From the NCBI GenBank assembly GCA_012295275.1, contig CM022666.1, positions 13,603,106-13,667,105 of the forward strand: a DNA stretch of 64,000 nt. The letters run 5' to 3'. Positions within the stretch are counted from its first letter, which is position 1. The number at the start of each line of letters is the position of its first letter. Below, piece after piece: positions 39,601 through 64,000 of this stretch. The DNA comes from Chrysomallon squamiferum. Its lineage: Eukaryota > Mollusca > Gastropoda > Neomphalida > Peltospiridae. The position numbers were made by a program, and so were the translations under genes. The notes beneath the pieces were generated by a model. That model was not told where the DNA came from and did not search any database. It saw nothing but the letters and a program-made list of their open reading frames with translations.

Positions 39601-41559
39601 GTAGAAAATTTATAGAAATATTTGTTGATAATTTAGAAATGCACTCTATTTATTTTGCCTATATAGTATATAATCAGAGAAGGTAAATGTAAACAGAAAT
39701 AACTTTTTAATTTGTTTTCTTTCCAGTTTTTCAATTCAGCAGTGCAGTGATATTTTTGGTTCAAAGTTTACCAGAGATGTAATAAATAAAGGAATTAAGA
39801 GAACAAATACAAATTATGGAGCACGGGACATAAAAATCACAAAAGTCGTGTTTCCGAATGGCTCCATTGACCCGTGGCATGCTCTGGGAATAACCAAAGA
39901 CATCAGTACTGAAGCTAAAGCTTTGTACATCAAAGGTAAACATTTATGTTTGGGAATAACCAAAGACATCAGTACTGAAGCTAAAGCTTTGTACATCAAA
40001 GGTAAACATTTCTGTTTGTTCCTGATCTCACTGTTTAAATAACTGGAGCATGCTCTGGGAATAACCAAAGACATCAGTACTGAAGCTAAAGCTTTGTACA
40101 TCAAAGGTAAACATTTCTGTTTGTTCCTGATCTCACTGTTTAAATAACTGGAGCATGCTCTGGGAATAACCAAAGACATCAGTTCTGAAGGGAATAACCA
40201 AAGACATCAGTACTGAAGCTAAAGCTTTGTACATCAAAGGTAAACATTTCTGTTTGTTCCTGATCTCACTGTTTAAATAACTGGAGCATGCTCTGGGAAT
40301 AACAAAAGACATCAGTTCTGAAGCTAAAGCTTTGTACATCAAAGGTAAACATTTCTGTTTGTTCCTGATCTCACTGTTTAAATAACTGGAGCATGCTCTG
40401 GTAATAACAAAAGACATCAGTTCTGAAGCTAAAGCTTTGTACATCAAAGGTAAACATTTCTGTTTGTTCCTGATCTTACTGTTTAAATAACTGGAGCATG
40501 CTCTGGGAATAACCAAAGACATCAGTTCTGAAGCTAAAGCTTTGTACATCAAAGGTAAACATTTCTGTTTGTTCCTGATCTCACTGTTTAAATAACTGGA
40601 GCATGCTCTGGGAATAACAAAAGACATCAGTTCTGAAGCTAAAGCTTTGTACATCAAAGGTAAACATTTCTGTTTGTTCCTGATCTCACTGTTTAAATAA
40701 CTGGAGCATGCTCTGGGAATAACAAAAGACATCAGTTCTGAAGCTAAAGCTTTGTACATCAAAGGTAAACATTTCTGTTTGTTCCTGATCTTACTGTTTA
40801 AATAACAGAAACTGTACAATAATATATAATTCAGAAAACATTTACTGAGCATGATTAATTTCAATTAATAAGAAAGAAAAAAGAAAAGTTATCTTCCCCT
40901 GGTTGTAAAACACTACTATATTTTAATAAGGTGAGTGTTATTGTATTTGTTAAAGTATATTTATGTCTAATCACACTTACAGATAGCTCAAATTAATTTC
41001 TGTGAATTCCATTGCTTGTCTTATTAGTTCTACCATCCAGTCTTTGTTAATGATAAAATAGGACTATTAAATAATAAGCTCAAATAGATTATCCTATATA
41101 TGATGATTTTGAATTGAAAAGGAGTAGAATAAGGAAGTAAGATCTGTTTATTAATTTGGTTTTTCACAAAGCTATGTATAAAACACGAGTGATTTGGTTG
41201 CCAGATTTTATAGCTGTGCTTTATTGTTAGTAAAGATTGGCATATGATAAGTATACATGTGTTTAGACAATAAATAAATTATGATTTCTTGTAAATTTTA
41301 TAAATTACAATAATATTTAGTTTAAAAAAAAAATAATAACCAAGTTGACACAGTTAGGATTAACATGTATATTTGTATGTTAATGAATATGGTTTTTTTG
41401 TGAGTATGAATTTATTTAGAAAATCAGGGAATCTCTCTCTCTGTTACAGGAACAGCTCATTGTGCAAACATGTACCCAGCTGCAGCATCTGATCCAGATG
41501 AACTTCGACAAGCAAGGAACGAAATTAAGGATTTAATTGGAAAATGGATTAAATCGTGA
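33447..41559 (+). CDS. Serine carboxypeptidase S28 (PRSS16/PRCP-like)
   Basis: Ten exons join in frame: 33447-33668, 34280-34461, 35227-35363, 35864-35959, 36820-36955, 37496-37610, 38063-38264, 38584-38677, 39727-39935 and 41450-41559 (500 residues; human PRSS16 is about this long). Residues 1-23 are a signal peptide. [17 protein letters not shown] and [11 protein letters not shown] are family landmarks. The catalytic Ser is Ser178 in FGGSYPG, the Asp is Asp443 in [11 protein letters not shown] and the His is His468 in GTAHCANMY, so the enzyme should be active. S28 enzymes cleave after proline (prolylcarboxypeptidase, DPP7) or serve antigen processing in the thymus (PRSS16), in lysosomes or secretory vesicles. 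The [10 protein letters not shown] and TAHC style is closest to PRSS16-like members. AATAAA hexamers appear about 290 bases after the stop. Two splice sites are duplicated in this gene (36781-36838 and 39885-40806). Confidence 0.95.
33922..34006 (+). repeat. (GT)n(GA)n compound microsatellite
   Basis: GT units followed by about 27 GA units in the first intron of the S28 gene. Confidence 0.95.
36781..36838 (+). repeat. 29-bp tandem duplication of a splice acceptor
   Basis: TTGGTAACAGATTATTTGGG... occurs at 36781 and at 36810. The second copy contains the true acceptor of S28 exon 5 (exon from 36820). Using the first copy's AG at 36789-36790 would read a few codons and then hit TAA, so only the downstream site gives an intact protein. 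Confidence 0.9.
38995..39300 (+). repeat. Interspersed-repeat fragment with local duplications
   Basis: ATATAAAGAACTAGCCTGAGAATAGGATCTGTGTTTAAATATGAAAT occurs twice in tandem (about 39049-39140). It is followed by a 30-bp unit, TTATATAATATTTTAAATAATTAGGTGG, repeated four times. A diverged relative, with GGATTTTGGAATATTT and AGAACAGGATCTAAGTCTAAATATGAAT, lies at 52865-52945, which suggests a dispersed family. Confidence 0.6.
39885..40806 (+). repeat. 105-bp tandem array copying an S28 exon end and its donor
   Basis: The last 50 or so bases of exon 9 (GGAATAACCAAAGACATCAG...TACATCAAAG) and the donor GTAAACATT occur nine times. One is the real exon end (39935), followed by a short copy with its donor 66 bases later, then seven more in units of 105 bp. 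The anchor GAGCATGCTCTGG falls at about 40046, 40151, 40284, 40389, 40494, 40599 and 40704, with one 28-bp partial unit inside the 40151 interval. Units differ by single bases only, so the array is young or homogenised. Since 105 is divisible by three, the other strand reads an open 243-codon repeat that is not a gene. Confidence 0.95.
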
Positions 41560-42359
41560 AAATATTTCAGAATGCAGCCTTTTGATAATACTTGTATATA
41601 CGAAATATTTTTATACTCTAAAGTTAATCCAACCTCATCAGTTTTTGTGTTCATGTTATTTATTTATATTTTTTGTATATTTTATTTCATTCGACTTATT
41701 TTACTTGTTTACACTAACGGTTTACCTTATACATGTAATAGTGTAGTAAATACCACACAGATATATATATTTATATACAGATATTTTTTATCACAGTTTT
41801 TTAAAGTATATAGTTTTTATTCAGTGATTATTTGAAATTGCCAAAATAAATAAATTGAAATGATACTATAATTAAATTTTCATTTGAATACAGGATAAGG
41901 TTTAGGAAGAGCCTGAAAGCTGAATATTTCCTCCTTTACACATGTATCACAATAAATATTAGCAAATATTTGTCTTTTTAAGTGTAAAAAAATAAATAAA
42001 ATAAATGTTACTGCATCTTCAGGGATTTTTTTTTACATTTTGATGTATGTAATACTGTCTTATCGTTAAAGTTTCTGTATCATATACTTTATTATCATTC
42101 ATTAATATTTAGTTATGGTGAAAATACCACAATAATTTCAGCTACTTCTTTTCAAGCAGCTAAGTACCATAACATACCAGAAAAATAAATGGTATTCAGA
42201 ATTTTGTTGCTTCATGAAACGATTATTTAGAATAAATAATACACACCCACAGTCATGTAAATATTCTTTTTCTGTGTCTGAATGTAAATAAAATTTTCAT
42301 TTTATATTTGATTACTTTGTTCTGATTGTATATGCATAGATACATGGCTTAAGGTGTTT

Positions 42360-42412
<53 letters not shown>

Positions 42413-44777
42413 AAACACATCTGTGTTTCTATATATATACATATACGTATATAAACATACACATTCATTCATTTATAGCAGATTAAAAAGGTAAATTTAA
42501 AATTACAAGGAAAAAGTATGCATAGAAATGTATAATTACATATAATAATATGAATATATATGCAGGAAGCACTCAGATTAATCATTATCAAAACATAAAG
42601 TAAAAACACTAATCATCCATCATCAAAAATAACCCCCCCAAAAACTCAAACAAATTAATAAATGAATAACAACAACAACAACAAAAACAAATAATGCAAC
42701 CCCCCAAAAAGAAAACAATCGACAAACAAAACTAATCAAAATGATACCATTAGGAGCCTGCTTGTGTGTCTAATGTACACGGATATCATCTTCCTAAAGT
42801 GAATAGTCACCCAGGATAGCTCATTTTCAAGTATGAGTAATCCCGTATTAGCCACTCTGAGGTGGGGGGGGGGTGTCTTCACTCACTGTCGTTGCATTTA
42901 AGGTAAAATACCTGTGTAATAATAATACAAATAATAATAATTTACACCGGTGAGGAATAATTAATAAAGGTTTTGGTTTTCTTTCAATAGCATATGACAC
43001 ATAACGATAAGAGTGATTATGATACAAACTTACTATGTAAATTATTTCTAATGTTAGTATTGTTATTCGTAAAGAATACAAACACAGTGTTGCTTTAAAA
43101 TAAAATAAAAAAACGAGCATTAAAACTTTTTATTTCATTTAATAATTGTTTACAGAAAATAGTAAAAACAAACAATAATTTTAAAAATCATTTTATTTCA
43201 TTTGCTAATTAATTGTTTACAGAAAATTGTAAAAACAAACAACAAAATGGTTTTAAAAATTGTTTTAATTTCATACTTAATATTTACAGGAAAGAGTTAA
43301 CACAAAGAACAAAATGGTTCATAAAAAACATTTTTATTCCACTTCATTTTGTTTACAAGTTTTAGAAGTGTTAGTAAGAAAAACGAAAAGAGTTATTTAC
43401 TAGCAAAAGAAAAAAAGAGACGGAATGGTTTAGAAATAAGTTTAATTCAAATACTTTTGACAAAATCTGTGAGAGAGAGAAAGAAAGAGAGAGAGGGACT
43501 GCAAGATAGGAGATTTTTGTTTTTGTTTTTCTCGTATCTTTTTATTTTCCTTGTTTCTTCTTTTTTTTCTCTTACTAGTTTTTTCCATTCTTTTCTTTTT
43601 TTTCTTTTGTCTCCTTTTCTTGTTTTTCTTCTTATTTTTCTTCTTTCTTGTTATTCTTGTTTCTTCTTTTTTTTTTGGGGGGGGGTTTCTGTTTGTGAGT
43701 CTGCATGAATGTTCGTGTATGTGTGTTTATGGTGCGCTGTAATCTTATTATTCCTAGTCTATTAACTATTAAAGACATTTGTTTTGTGTCGTACACGATA
43801 CAAATAAGTATTCAAATTTGAAAAGATATTAAAATGTTAGAATAACTTTAATAATCAGTTTAACTGGACGCTAATTTAGACGGTTCGCCAAAGTAATCAT
43901 GATCTGAGTATTAAAAAACTTAAAGCCCAGTTTGATAAATACCGATTTCGAAAATTAATTTCCGATCAAGAAACACGGATTTAGTTAGATGAATATCCAA
44001 AAACTGACTCTTGATATGAAGTTGACCAATGATCTGAAAAATAAATATAATCAGAATTAAATTTAATGTACTCACCGATCGTAGCAGCATATTTCTGATT
44101 ATTTTCGAACTTCTCCAAAATCCATGACCTTCCACTTATCCATTGAAACAGAGTGACGTTATTGCAATTGTTGACGTCATATTTACTTAGTCGTGAAGAA
44201 TGCGGATTTTCGTCAGACAGACAGACACACAGCCACACACTCAGAAAGAGCTGGGCAGACACAGATGCTTACAGATAGTGAAATTCGGAGAATGAGATAA
44301 ATGTGCAAGTTTTATATAGCCTACTATGAGATCGTTTCTATGTGTATATTATAAAAAGCAGTTTTCGTTGTTTTATATCACGATATGGTTTAAACATAGA
44401 CACGCACATGTAATCATGCACTTTCACACAATGTTTTATTTACGATTAATATGTAAACAGCTCCCAGGCTGTTTATTTATTTATTTATTATTATTATTAG
44501 TAGTAGTAGTAGTAATAGTATTATTATTATTATTATTATTAAACTAGTAACGAATGGAAAGCAGAAAGCGTTCAAGTGAAAAGTGTAATTTTTAAAGTTT
44601 CAGATTTGCTAATGGTTTGAGCATTTTAGTTTGTATCTGCATGATTACTAAAAGTTAGTGAATATCCACGATAACCAGTCGATTTCCAATCAACAGTTCC
44701 ACAGACGTGATAACACAGAATTTGGACATGTTTCAGCTGCAGCCAGTGAGTTACCAGTCAAAGATTTGTCTGCGTTC

Positions 44778-44824
<47 letters not shown>

Positions 44825-47800
44825 GTTGTAGCAACAACAGTAAAAACAATAATAACAGTAATACGAACAATAACAAAAAAGATAAAATTACCAAACAAAT
44901 AAGATTGAAATAATCAATTTTTGTTGGTTTCTTTCATAAGGCATAAGGCATAAAATTTAAAAGTTTCAAACGCAGAGTTACTTTGGAGAATTAATTAAAT
45001 AAAAAATTATTGTTGTAATAATTTTGAATTCCTCAGAACTTATGGTGTGTAAGTCACTTACGGTGACTGTTTTTCAAGTTTTCCAGTCTACTTCAGTACT
45101 TGCCACCATTTTGATTTCATTTACAGTTATTATTTTCACCTGCAGTCTGTTAAGTTATAATAATCACTGGTGTATTTTATTTTATTTTCACTGATCCAGT
45201 ATAATGCCTGGGTGTTATGCATGTGTCACATTTTTTTTACCAGTTGTCTGTTAAATTATTTGAATTGATTTTCACATATACAATGGCTTATTAATCAAGG
45301 CTCAAATATTTGACATTTCATGAACATACCCACATCATAAATGAAAGGTTAAGGAAATACCTAACATTCAAAATGACACAGAAATGATTTAAAACATATA
45401 AGCAACAAAATATGTAAGTTATTTCACTTTTTATTAAGTTTATGCAAGAAAAAAAAGCTTTGAAAAGCAACTTGAATGCAAGTTATTTATATATGTAAAT
45501 AATATAAAACAGCAAAGAAAATAAACAACAAATGTTCTAGTTGACAAACAATACAGGTCAGAAAGGATACAAAATGTATTGTTCTTCAAATGAAGACAAC
45601 AAAATTTTGATAGTAATACTAGAATATTTCATTTCAAAACAAACCAGTTTTGTAATACAACAATAAATAGAATTCAGAATCGAGGAAATTGTGTGACATA
45701 ATTGTTCAGGTATCCACCAGTAACATGAAATATTTTATTTGTCTAGTAACAAATTTGATGATTATGATTTTATTTCATCAATGGGAAATTAGAAAACAAA
45801 AATAAAAAAAAATAAAAAAAATAATAATAACAAAAATCACATATAGATATATTATTTCATTTACATGAATAGAATTTGAATAAAACAAAACAAATCATAG
45901 ACAATATGAAGTATAAATTAACAACATAACCAAACTGCATCAGTTAATTTACTGTCAACAAACTCCATCTAACACAGAAGATGTTCTGACCGTAATCTGT
46001 TAAATTTATTTATAACCAACCTTAATTCATTTATATCTGCTCAAGATAATTTCTTTAAGAAACATTTTATGATTTGTTTTTGTCGGTTTTTGTCCAAAAA
46101 AAAAGAAATAAATTTGTTGTTCATACCAAAATGTTCAGTGAAAATTCTACTAATTCTTTACCTGCTAAATCAGAAAATAAAACACACAGTTAATTCATCC
46201 AGTTTTACAATTATTAATGTTATAGGTAAGTAATGTAGAAAATTCTTAGGCAAGCACACTGATAAATAACTGAGTTAATAATAATTAAATATAAAATGAA
46301 AAGTTGTTTAATACAGAACTATCAATAAGTATCAAAGAACAATATCTTTAAAAAACAAAACAAAAGCAGCAGTAGTAATAATAATAATAAATAAAAATAA
46401 TTATAACAGTAAACAAAAATCCCAAAGCAGAAAACAAAACAACTTTATTCTACTTTCCTACATCAATTAATTACAATCAAACAGAAGAATTTAGAAAATA
46501 TATTGTAGCCACTGGTGCTATGGGGTTTTATACCTAAAAGCAAAGTAATAAATAATTTTAACAGAAAATTTAAATCTCAAAATTACAGTACAAATAATAT
46601 TTAAAATAAATTACTTTTTAAGCTTAAAATATTTTGAAGAGCAAAAAAAAAATAAAAAAAAAATATCTAACAGAAATAATGCTAACTGAATGATTATAAA
46701 CTAAAGCTATTTCTGAATAGAAAATATTATTGCTATTTCTGAATGGAAATTATTATTTCATTTGCACCCACAAGAATATGAAATTATATTTTATTTAATC
46801 CTTGAGATATTAGTAAGCTTTTCAGCTTCATTTTACACTCATTTACATCCAATCATCAGAAGAAAAAAAAAAAGGAAAAAGAAAGGGAAAAAATGAAACA
46901 CGCCACCCCTGTTAAAGAAAATATTAAAATCCTCATCTATACAAGCCTTCTGATAAATCAGGGTCTAGCACTGTCCACCAGTCAAATCTAGACTGTTGCT
47001 AAGTTAACAATAAACTATTCAATTTGTACATTTATTTATCAAAAGATTTCAGCTGAACTTACAAAAACTCAGGGCTTTGATAATAAACCCATAACCAGCA
47101 ATATCTTTATCTTCTATGCTGGCTATTTTTTCTCACAACAGCTCTTCATATTTGTTCTGGGTGATTGAAAATTCATTTAGAAATGTTCTCAATTCTGAAA
47201 TAAACCCTGTTACCAGCTTCTTAAGTACACACTATTATTTAAAAACAAAACAAAAACAATAAACAAAGCATCCAATGTTAGTATCTCAAAATCAGAAATT
47301 TGTTTTTTTATTGTTGCACAGAAAACAAATTTACCATAATCTAGTAATTCAAAGCAATTACTTTTTGTCCTAAAAATCTGAAGTACAAGAATTGGTGTAT
47401 CCATGTTCATACTGCATACAGGTTAAAATGAATTACAAAAATAATTATTAAAAATTTACAATATTCATACATTTTCTCACTCAGTAAAAATTTACAGTTT
47501 TGTGTTTATAATTATCAGCCAAAATAACCCTATATTTTTGTATTAATAAATAAAAAAAAGTGTTATAACTGAATTTCATAATAATAAGCCCATCTTGTGT
47601 ATATATTCTGATCTAGAGAAAGTTTGCTAGCATGCATGAATCCTATTTTCACCAGCCAGTATTTAAAAAAAATAATTTGATCAAACAGAAAGTTAATATA
47701 CCCTACCCATTTCATCAGATAAATATAAATATCTAAGTTTATATTTTTGGTGAAATTCTTCTACATTTTTTTTTGAGCAAATTTTAAAATAGACATTTTT

Positions 47801-48378
47801 TTTTTTTTTTTTTTTTTTTTCCAAACTGCTAATTTGTCATTTATATTATTTACATGCTGGTGACATCAGTAATTATTGCTAATCATGTTAAACACAAATA
47901 CCATGATCTAAATATTCAGTAAATAAAACAGTTATTTACTTTGTTTTGGCCTTTACTAAATTGCTGGTTTGACATCTGCTGATTTATCATCAAATTAACT
48001 TCATTTTCGCTGCTACTATAAAAACTATTTTTTAATGAAAACAAAATTTAATTAATACTGAGAAAGGCAAGTTTTGACCAGTTTCTTGATAAAACAAAAA
48101 CATTTAAATAATTATTTATTTACTTACTAATTAGTTCAGCCAACAAAAGAAAAATAATATTCAAAACTGTTTGTTTATTGTCAGTGCAGTAAAATATTAA
48201 AGAAACCAAAAAACAAACGTGCAATTTTGATAATGATATCAACATTTACGTGTCGAAAGTTAGCAAATCTTTTTTAACTGAAAATATTTTTTAGTATAAC
48301 AATTTATCTTGATGAATATCTTTTCCTGAAAGTCTGAAAAATGTAAAGTTTTATGCTGACACAAATGGAAAGCTAATT
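41560..48378. other. S28 3' UTR, intergenic DNA and USP 3' UTR, no recognised gene
   Basis: No exon chain is supported on either strand. Contents include (CA)n at 42363-42408, a T/CT-rich block with a G run at 43550-43686, (TTA)n near 44476-44540 and (AAT)n at 44779-44823. The 46-48 kb part is plain AT-rich sequence, some of which may be the USP 3' UTR. Confidence 0.55.
42363..42408 (+). repeat. (CA)n microsatellite
   Basis: About 23 CA units downstream of the S28 gene. Confidence 0.95.
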
Positions 48379-61728
<13,350 letters not shown>

Positions 61729-62808
61729 CTGTGACAAAATTGACATTAAATTTGAAGGTATAAATAGTTACTATTACAATAAGTAGTTCTAGCAAATATA
61801 AAACTAAATTGAAATCATAACTGTGTATTCTGTAATTTGATGGAAAAGTATACTGATCTCTACAGATAAGTTATGTAACACATTCTAACAATCATGATGA
61901 TTAATCGATCTTGACATTGACAACCATGGCACTATCATGTGACTATGCAACCACCAATGCACTTAATGACTTAACAACTATTTTGACGTTGTTTGTTACA
62001 AATACAAGGGTGCTTATTTTCATGTCATTTACTTGATATTCGTTGTTTTAAACAAAACAAATTTCAATTTATCTTCACTCAAACGATCAGAAAAAAACTC
62101 AATATGATCTTGAGTAATTATGTAATACATTCTTCCTGAAATAACCCAAAACGAAAGTTGAGTAAATTCTTTTCGTTCACTGGGTTTAGATCAATCTAAT
62201 ATTCTGCCTCAGGGTGTATTGCACTGTATCAGATTACATTTTACGACTACGGTGATGAATGGCCTAATATAGATATCATATATATACCTACTTAATCCCC
62301 GACCAGTTTAAATTCTGTATAATGTTTCTATTTGACTTTTATTTGTCTTGACAGGTGTTTCCCAAATCAGTATTTCTTTCTTCTTCTGCACCTGCGCAGA
62401 AATAGTTTTATCCACTCACATTTCCGGGAATTATTTGTGTTATTATTATTTCTTTCGACCTTTGATATTTAGCGCACTACATTACCAAACCGTACCTTCG
62501 TTTGTGTGTATATTTGATGATATGTATGTATGTATGTATCTATGAATGTATATATGTATGAATATATGTATTTGTATTTCTTGACCTAGAGCAGCATGTA
62601 TCATAATCATTATGTCTCTACGTATTATGTATAGATGTATATATTGTTTTTGTGTGTGTGTGTGTGTGTGTGTGACTATATGAGTGTGCACACGTATCTA
62701 TATGTATGTGTACGTGTGTGCTTAGACGTTGACAAAATAAAACAGTATTCAAAAAGTATATATGTTAAAATCTAATTTTGGTAAATGAAAATTTTATGCA
62801 TGATAAAA

Positions 62809-62856
<48 letters not shown>

Positions 62857-64000
62857 AAAAAATAAATAAAAAAAAAAAAAACTTTAGGTATTACAAGAGA
62901 AACAAAAAGAAATAAATAAAAAAATGGATTAAAAGCACAGTGAAAGGCCACGGACATGTAACCACAATTTGGCCCTTGTACAGAATTACGGGAACAGAAA
63001 CGTTTACCAAGAGAGATAACTCTAATATATCATTGCCTTTTGCATGTAATGTCAAATGTTGGCTTGTTTGTCTTTCCGAACGTTTTTGGGCTCTACTGTT
63101 AGAAACAGTACCCACAGGTGTGAATCATAATTTTCAATTTGTTTAGTTACCCTATACTTTTTTGAACAGAGATTTCAATTCTCATTTTATTTTTAAAAGT
63201 TTGGATGAAGATTCATAGTTCCAAATTCGAACGAATCATTCAATGAATGATGACATACAAAAAACAAAAATTATAATAAATAAATTGCAAAACACGGTCA
63301 TTAACGATTAAATATTTTTTATGTTAAATTCATAATATGCACGTCTTTGGCATTCTCAGGCTAATTAGAGTTTCTGATGACATACGGATGCATAAAAAAA
63401 AAAGATTTAATTAATTATAATTTTTTTTTCTTTATGATAAGGAATGACCATTAAAATGATTAATACACACTATATGGTTTTGCTACGATATTTATAGACA
63501 CATAATGTATCTGTTTATTGTAACTAGATCAGTAATTTTCTTCATTCTAAAAAATAAATTTTTAACAGAATGAAACAAGAATATGAATTACAAGACAGAC
63601 AATCATTGTTTAAAACTAGCATCCAAGAAGTTAAGCAATGAAGGAGTTTATTTACTACCTGACACCATGAACAAACATTTTTACTGGGATAAAGTAACTG
63701 TAAAATGATGTAAAATGGGAAAGTTTAATTCAGATAGTTGTATAATAATAATAATAATAAAAGTAATAACAACAACAACCACAACTAAAACCACCACCAC
63801 CACAACAACAACAATAATAATAAATATTATATTAATTCTATAATATTCTGGTCACTCAGATTTGTAAATTTTATTTTAACAGTGTGATATCATCATGTAT
63901 ACAGAGATTCTGGACACGCCCACCAAATCACATTATTTGTCATCATCATATTTTACCTGCTATGAGAATTTCAACCCTTTGTCATGGAAAATCTTACACT
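61729..64000. other. Upstream of the first seen USP exon, no recognised exon
   Basis: No in-phase coding exon that would precede 61728-61676 was found here, so any remaining 5' exons are probably beyond the window. The stretch holds (GT)n at 62647-62673, (AAAT)n at 62802-62853, and (AAT)n and (AAC)/(CCA) triplets at 63745-63820. A GC-richer piece lies at 62340-62480. Confidence 0.45.
62802..62853 (+). repeat. (AAAT)n microsatellite
   Basis: About 13 tetranucleotide units followed by an A-rich tail. Confidence 0.95.

Noticed and set aside
40133-40864. 243-codon open frame on the minus strand with a perfect 35-residue repeat
   Set aside because: It is the reverse reading of the 105-bp S28 exon-donor array. 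The length being divisible by three keeps it open. There is no splice or start context.
43349-43742. Phe/Leu-rich frames of 63-119 codons
   Set aside because: They arise from a T- and CT-rich tract with a G run and show no protein-like composition or homologue that I recognise.
44050-44262. Possible first exon on the minus strand with a good GTGAGTAC donor and two TGACGT words
   Set aside because: The long frame has no ATG at its start, no partner exon is visible downstream and the protein is not recognisable. It could be a noncoding exon, but I cannot support it.
63900-64000. Possible further USP exon at the right edge
   Set aside because: The frame compatible with a donor at the GTAAAATATG is closed by TAG just before it, and no phase match to the 61728 exon was found.

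Overview
The window is animal nuclear DNA: AT-rich, dense in microsatellites, with spliced genes bounded by GT-AG introns. I infer a lophotrochozoan, most likely a mollusc. That rests on gene content and on interspersed repeats that look like mollusc families; no species can be named. Reading frames had to be assembled by hand across exons. Every exon chain below keeps a continuous frame through all its junctions, which is the main support for the models.

Five protein-coding genes are supported. (1) 499-9913, plus strand: the 3' part of an AGFG1/HRB-like Arf-GAP and FG-repeat protein. Its zinc-finger exons lie before the window. (2) 18922-22648, minus strand: a complete seven-exon PDCD10/CCM3 gene encoding 212 residues, the same length as the human protein. 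(3) 26276-31895, minus strand: a secreted BRICHOS-domain protein with a basic, proline-rich repeat tail and a visible one-base frameshift near its end. (4) 33447-41559, plus strand: a complete ten-exon serine carboxypeptidase of family S28 (PRSS16/PRCP-like, 500 residues) with Ser, Asp and His all present. (5) 48379-61728, minus strand: a large ubiquitin-specific protease (C19) of at least 1378 residues. It has a complete catalytic domain, a very long insert, and a RING-like zinc motif lacking the usual histidine. Its 5' end probably lies beyond the window.

Genes 3 and 4 are divergent, with about 1.55 kb between their start codons. On the gene 3 side there is a TATA box and an inverted GATA pair; on the gene 4 side there are two E-boxes of the lysosomal type. 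The stretches 9914-18921, 22649-26204, 41560-48378 and 61729-64000 hold no gene I can support. They contain microsatellites, minisatellites, a LINE remnant and UTR or intergenic sequence.

Two things deserve most attention. The first is the signal peptide-BRICHOS-proline-repeat protein, whose layout resembles BRICHOS antimicrobial precursors but whose tail is unlike those I know. The second is a recurrent pattern in three of the genes: short tandem duplications that copy a splice site with a little adjoining exon. It is most extreme in the S28 gene, where one exon end plus donor occurs nine times.
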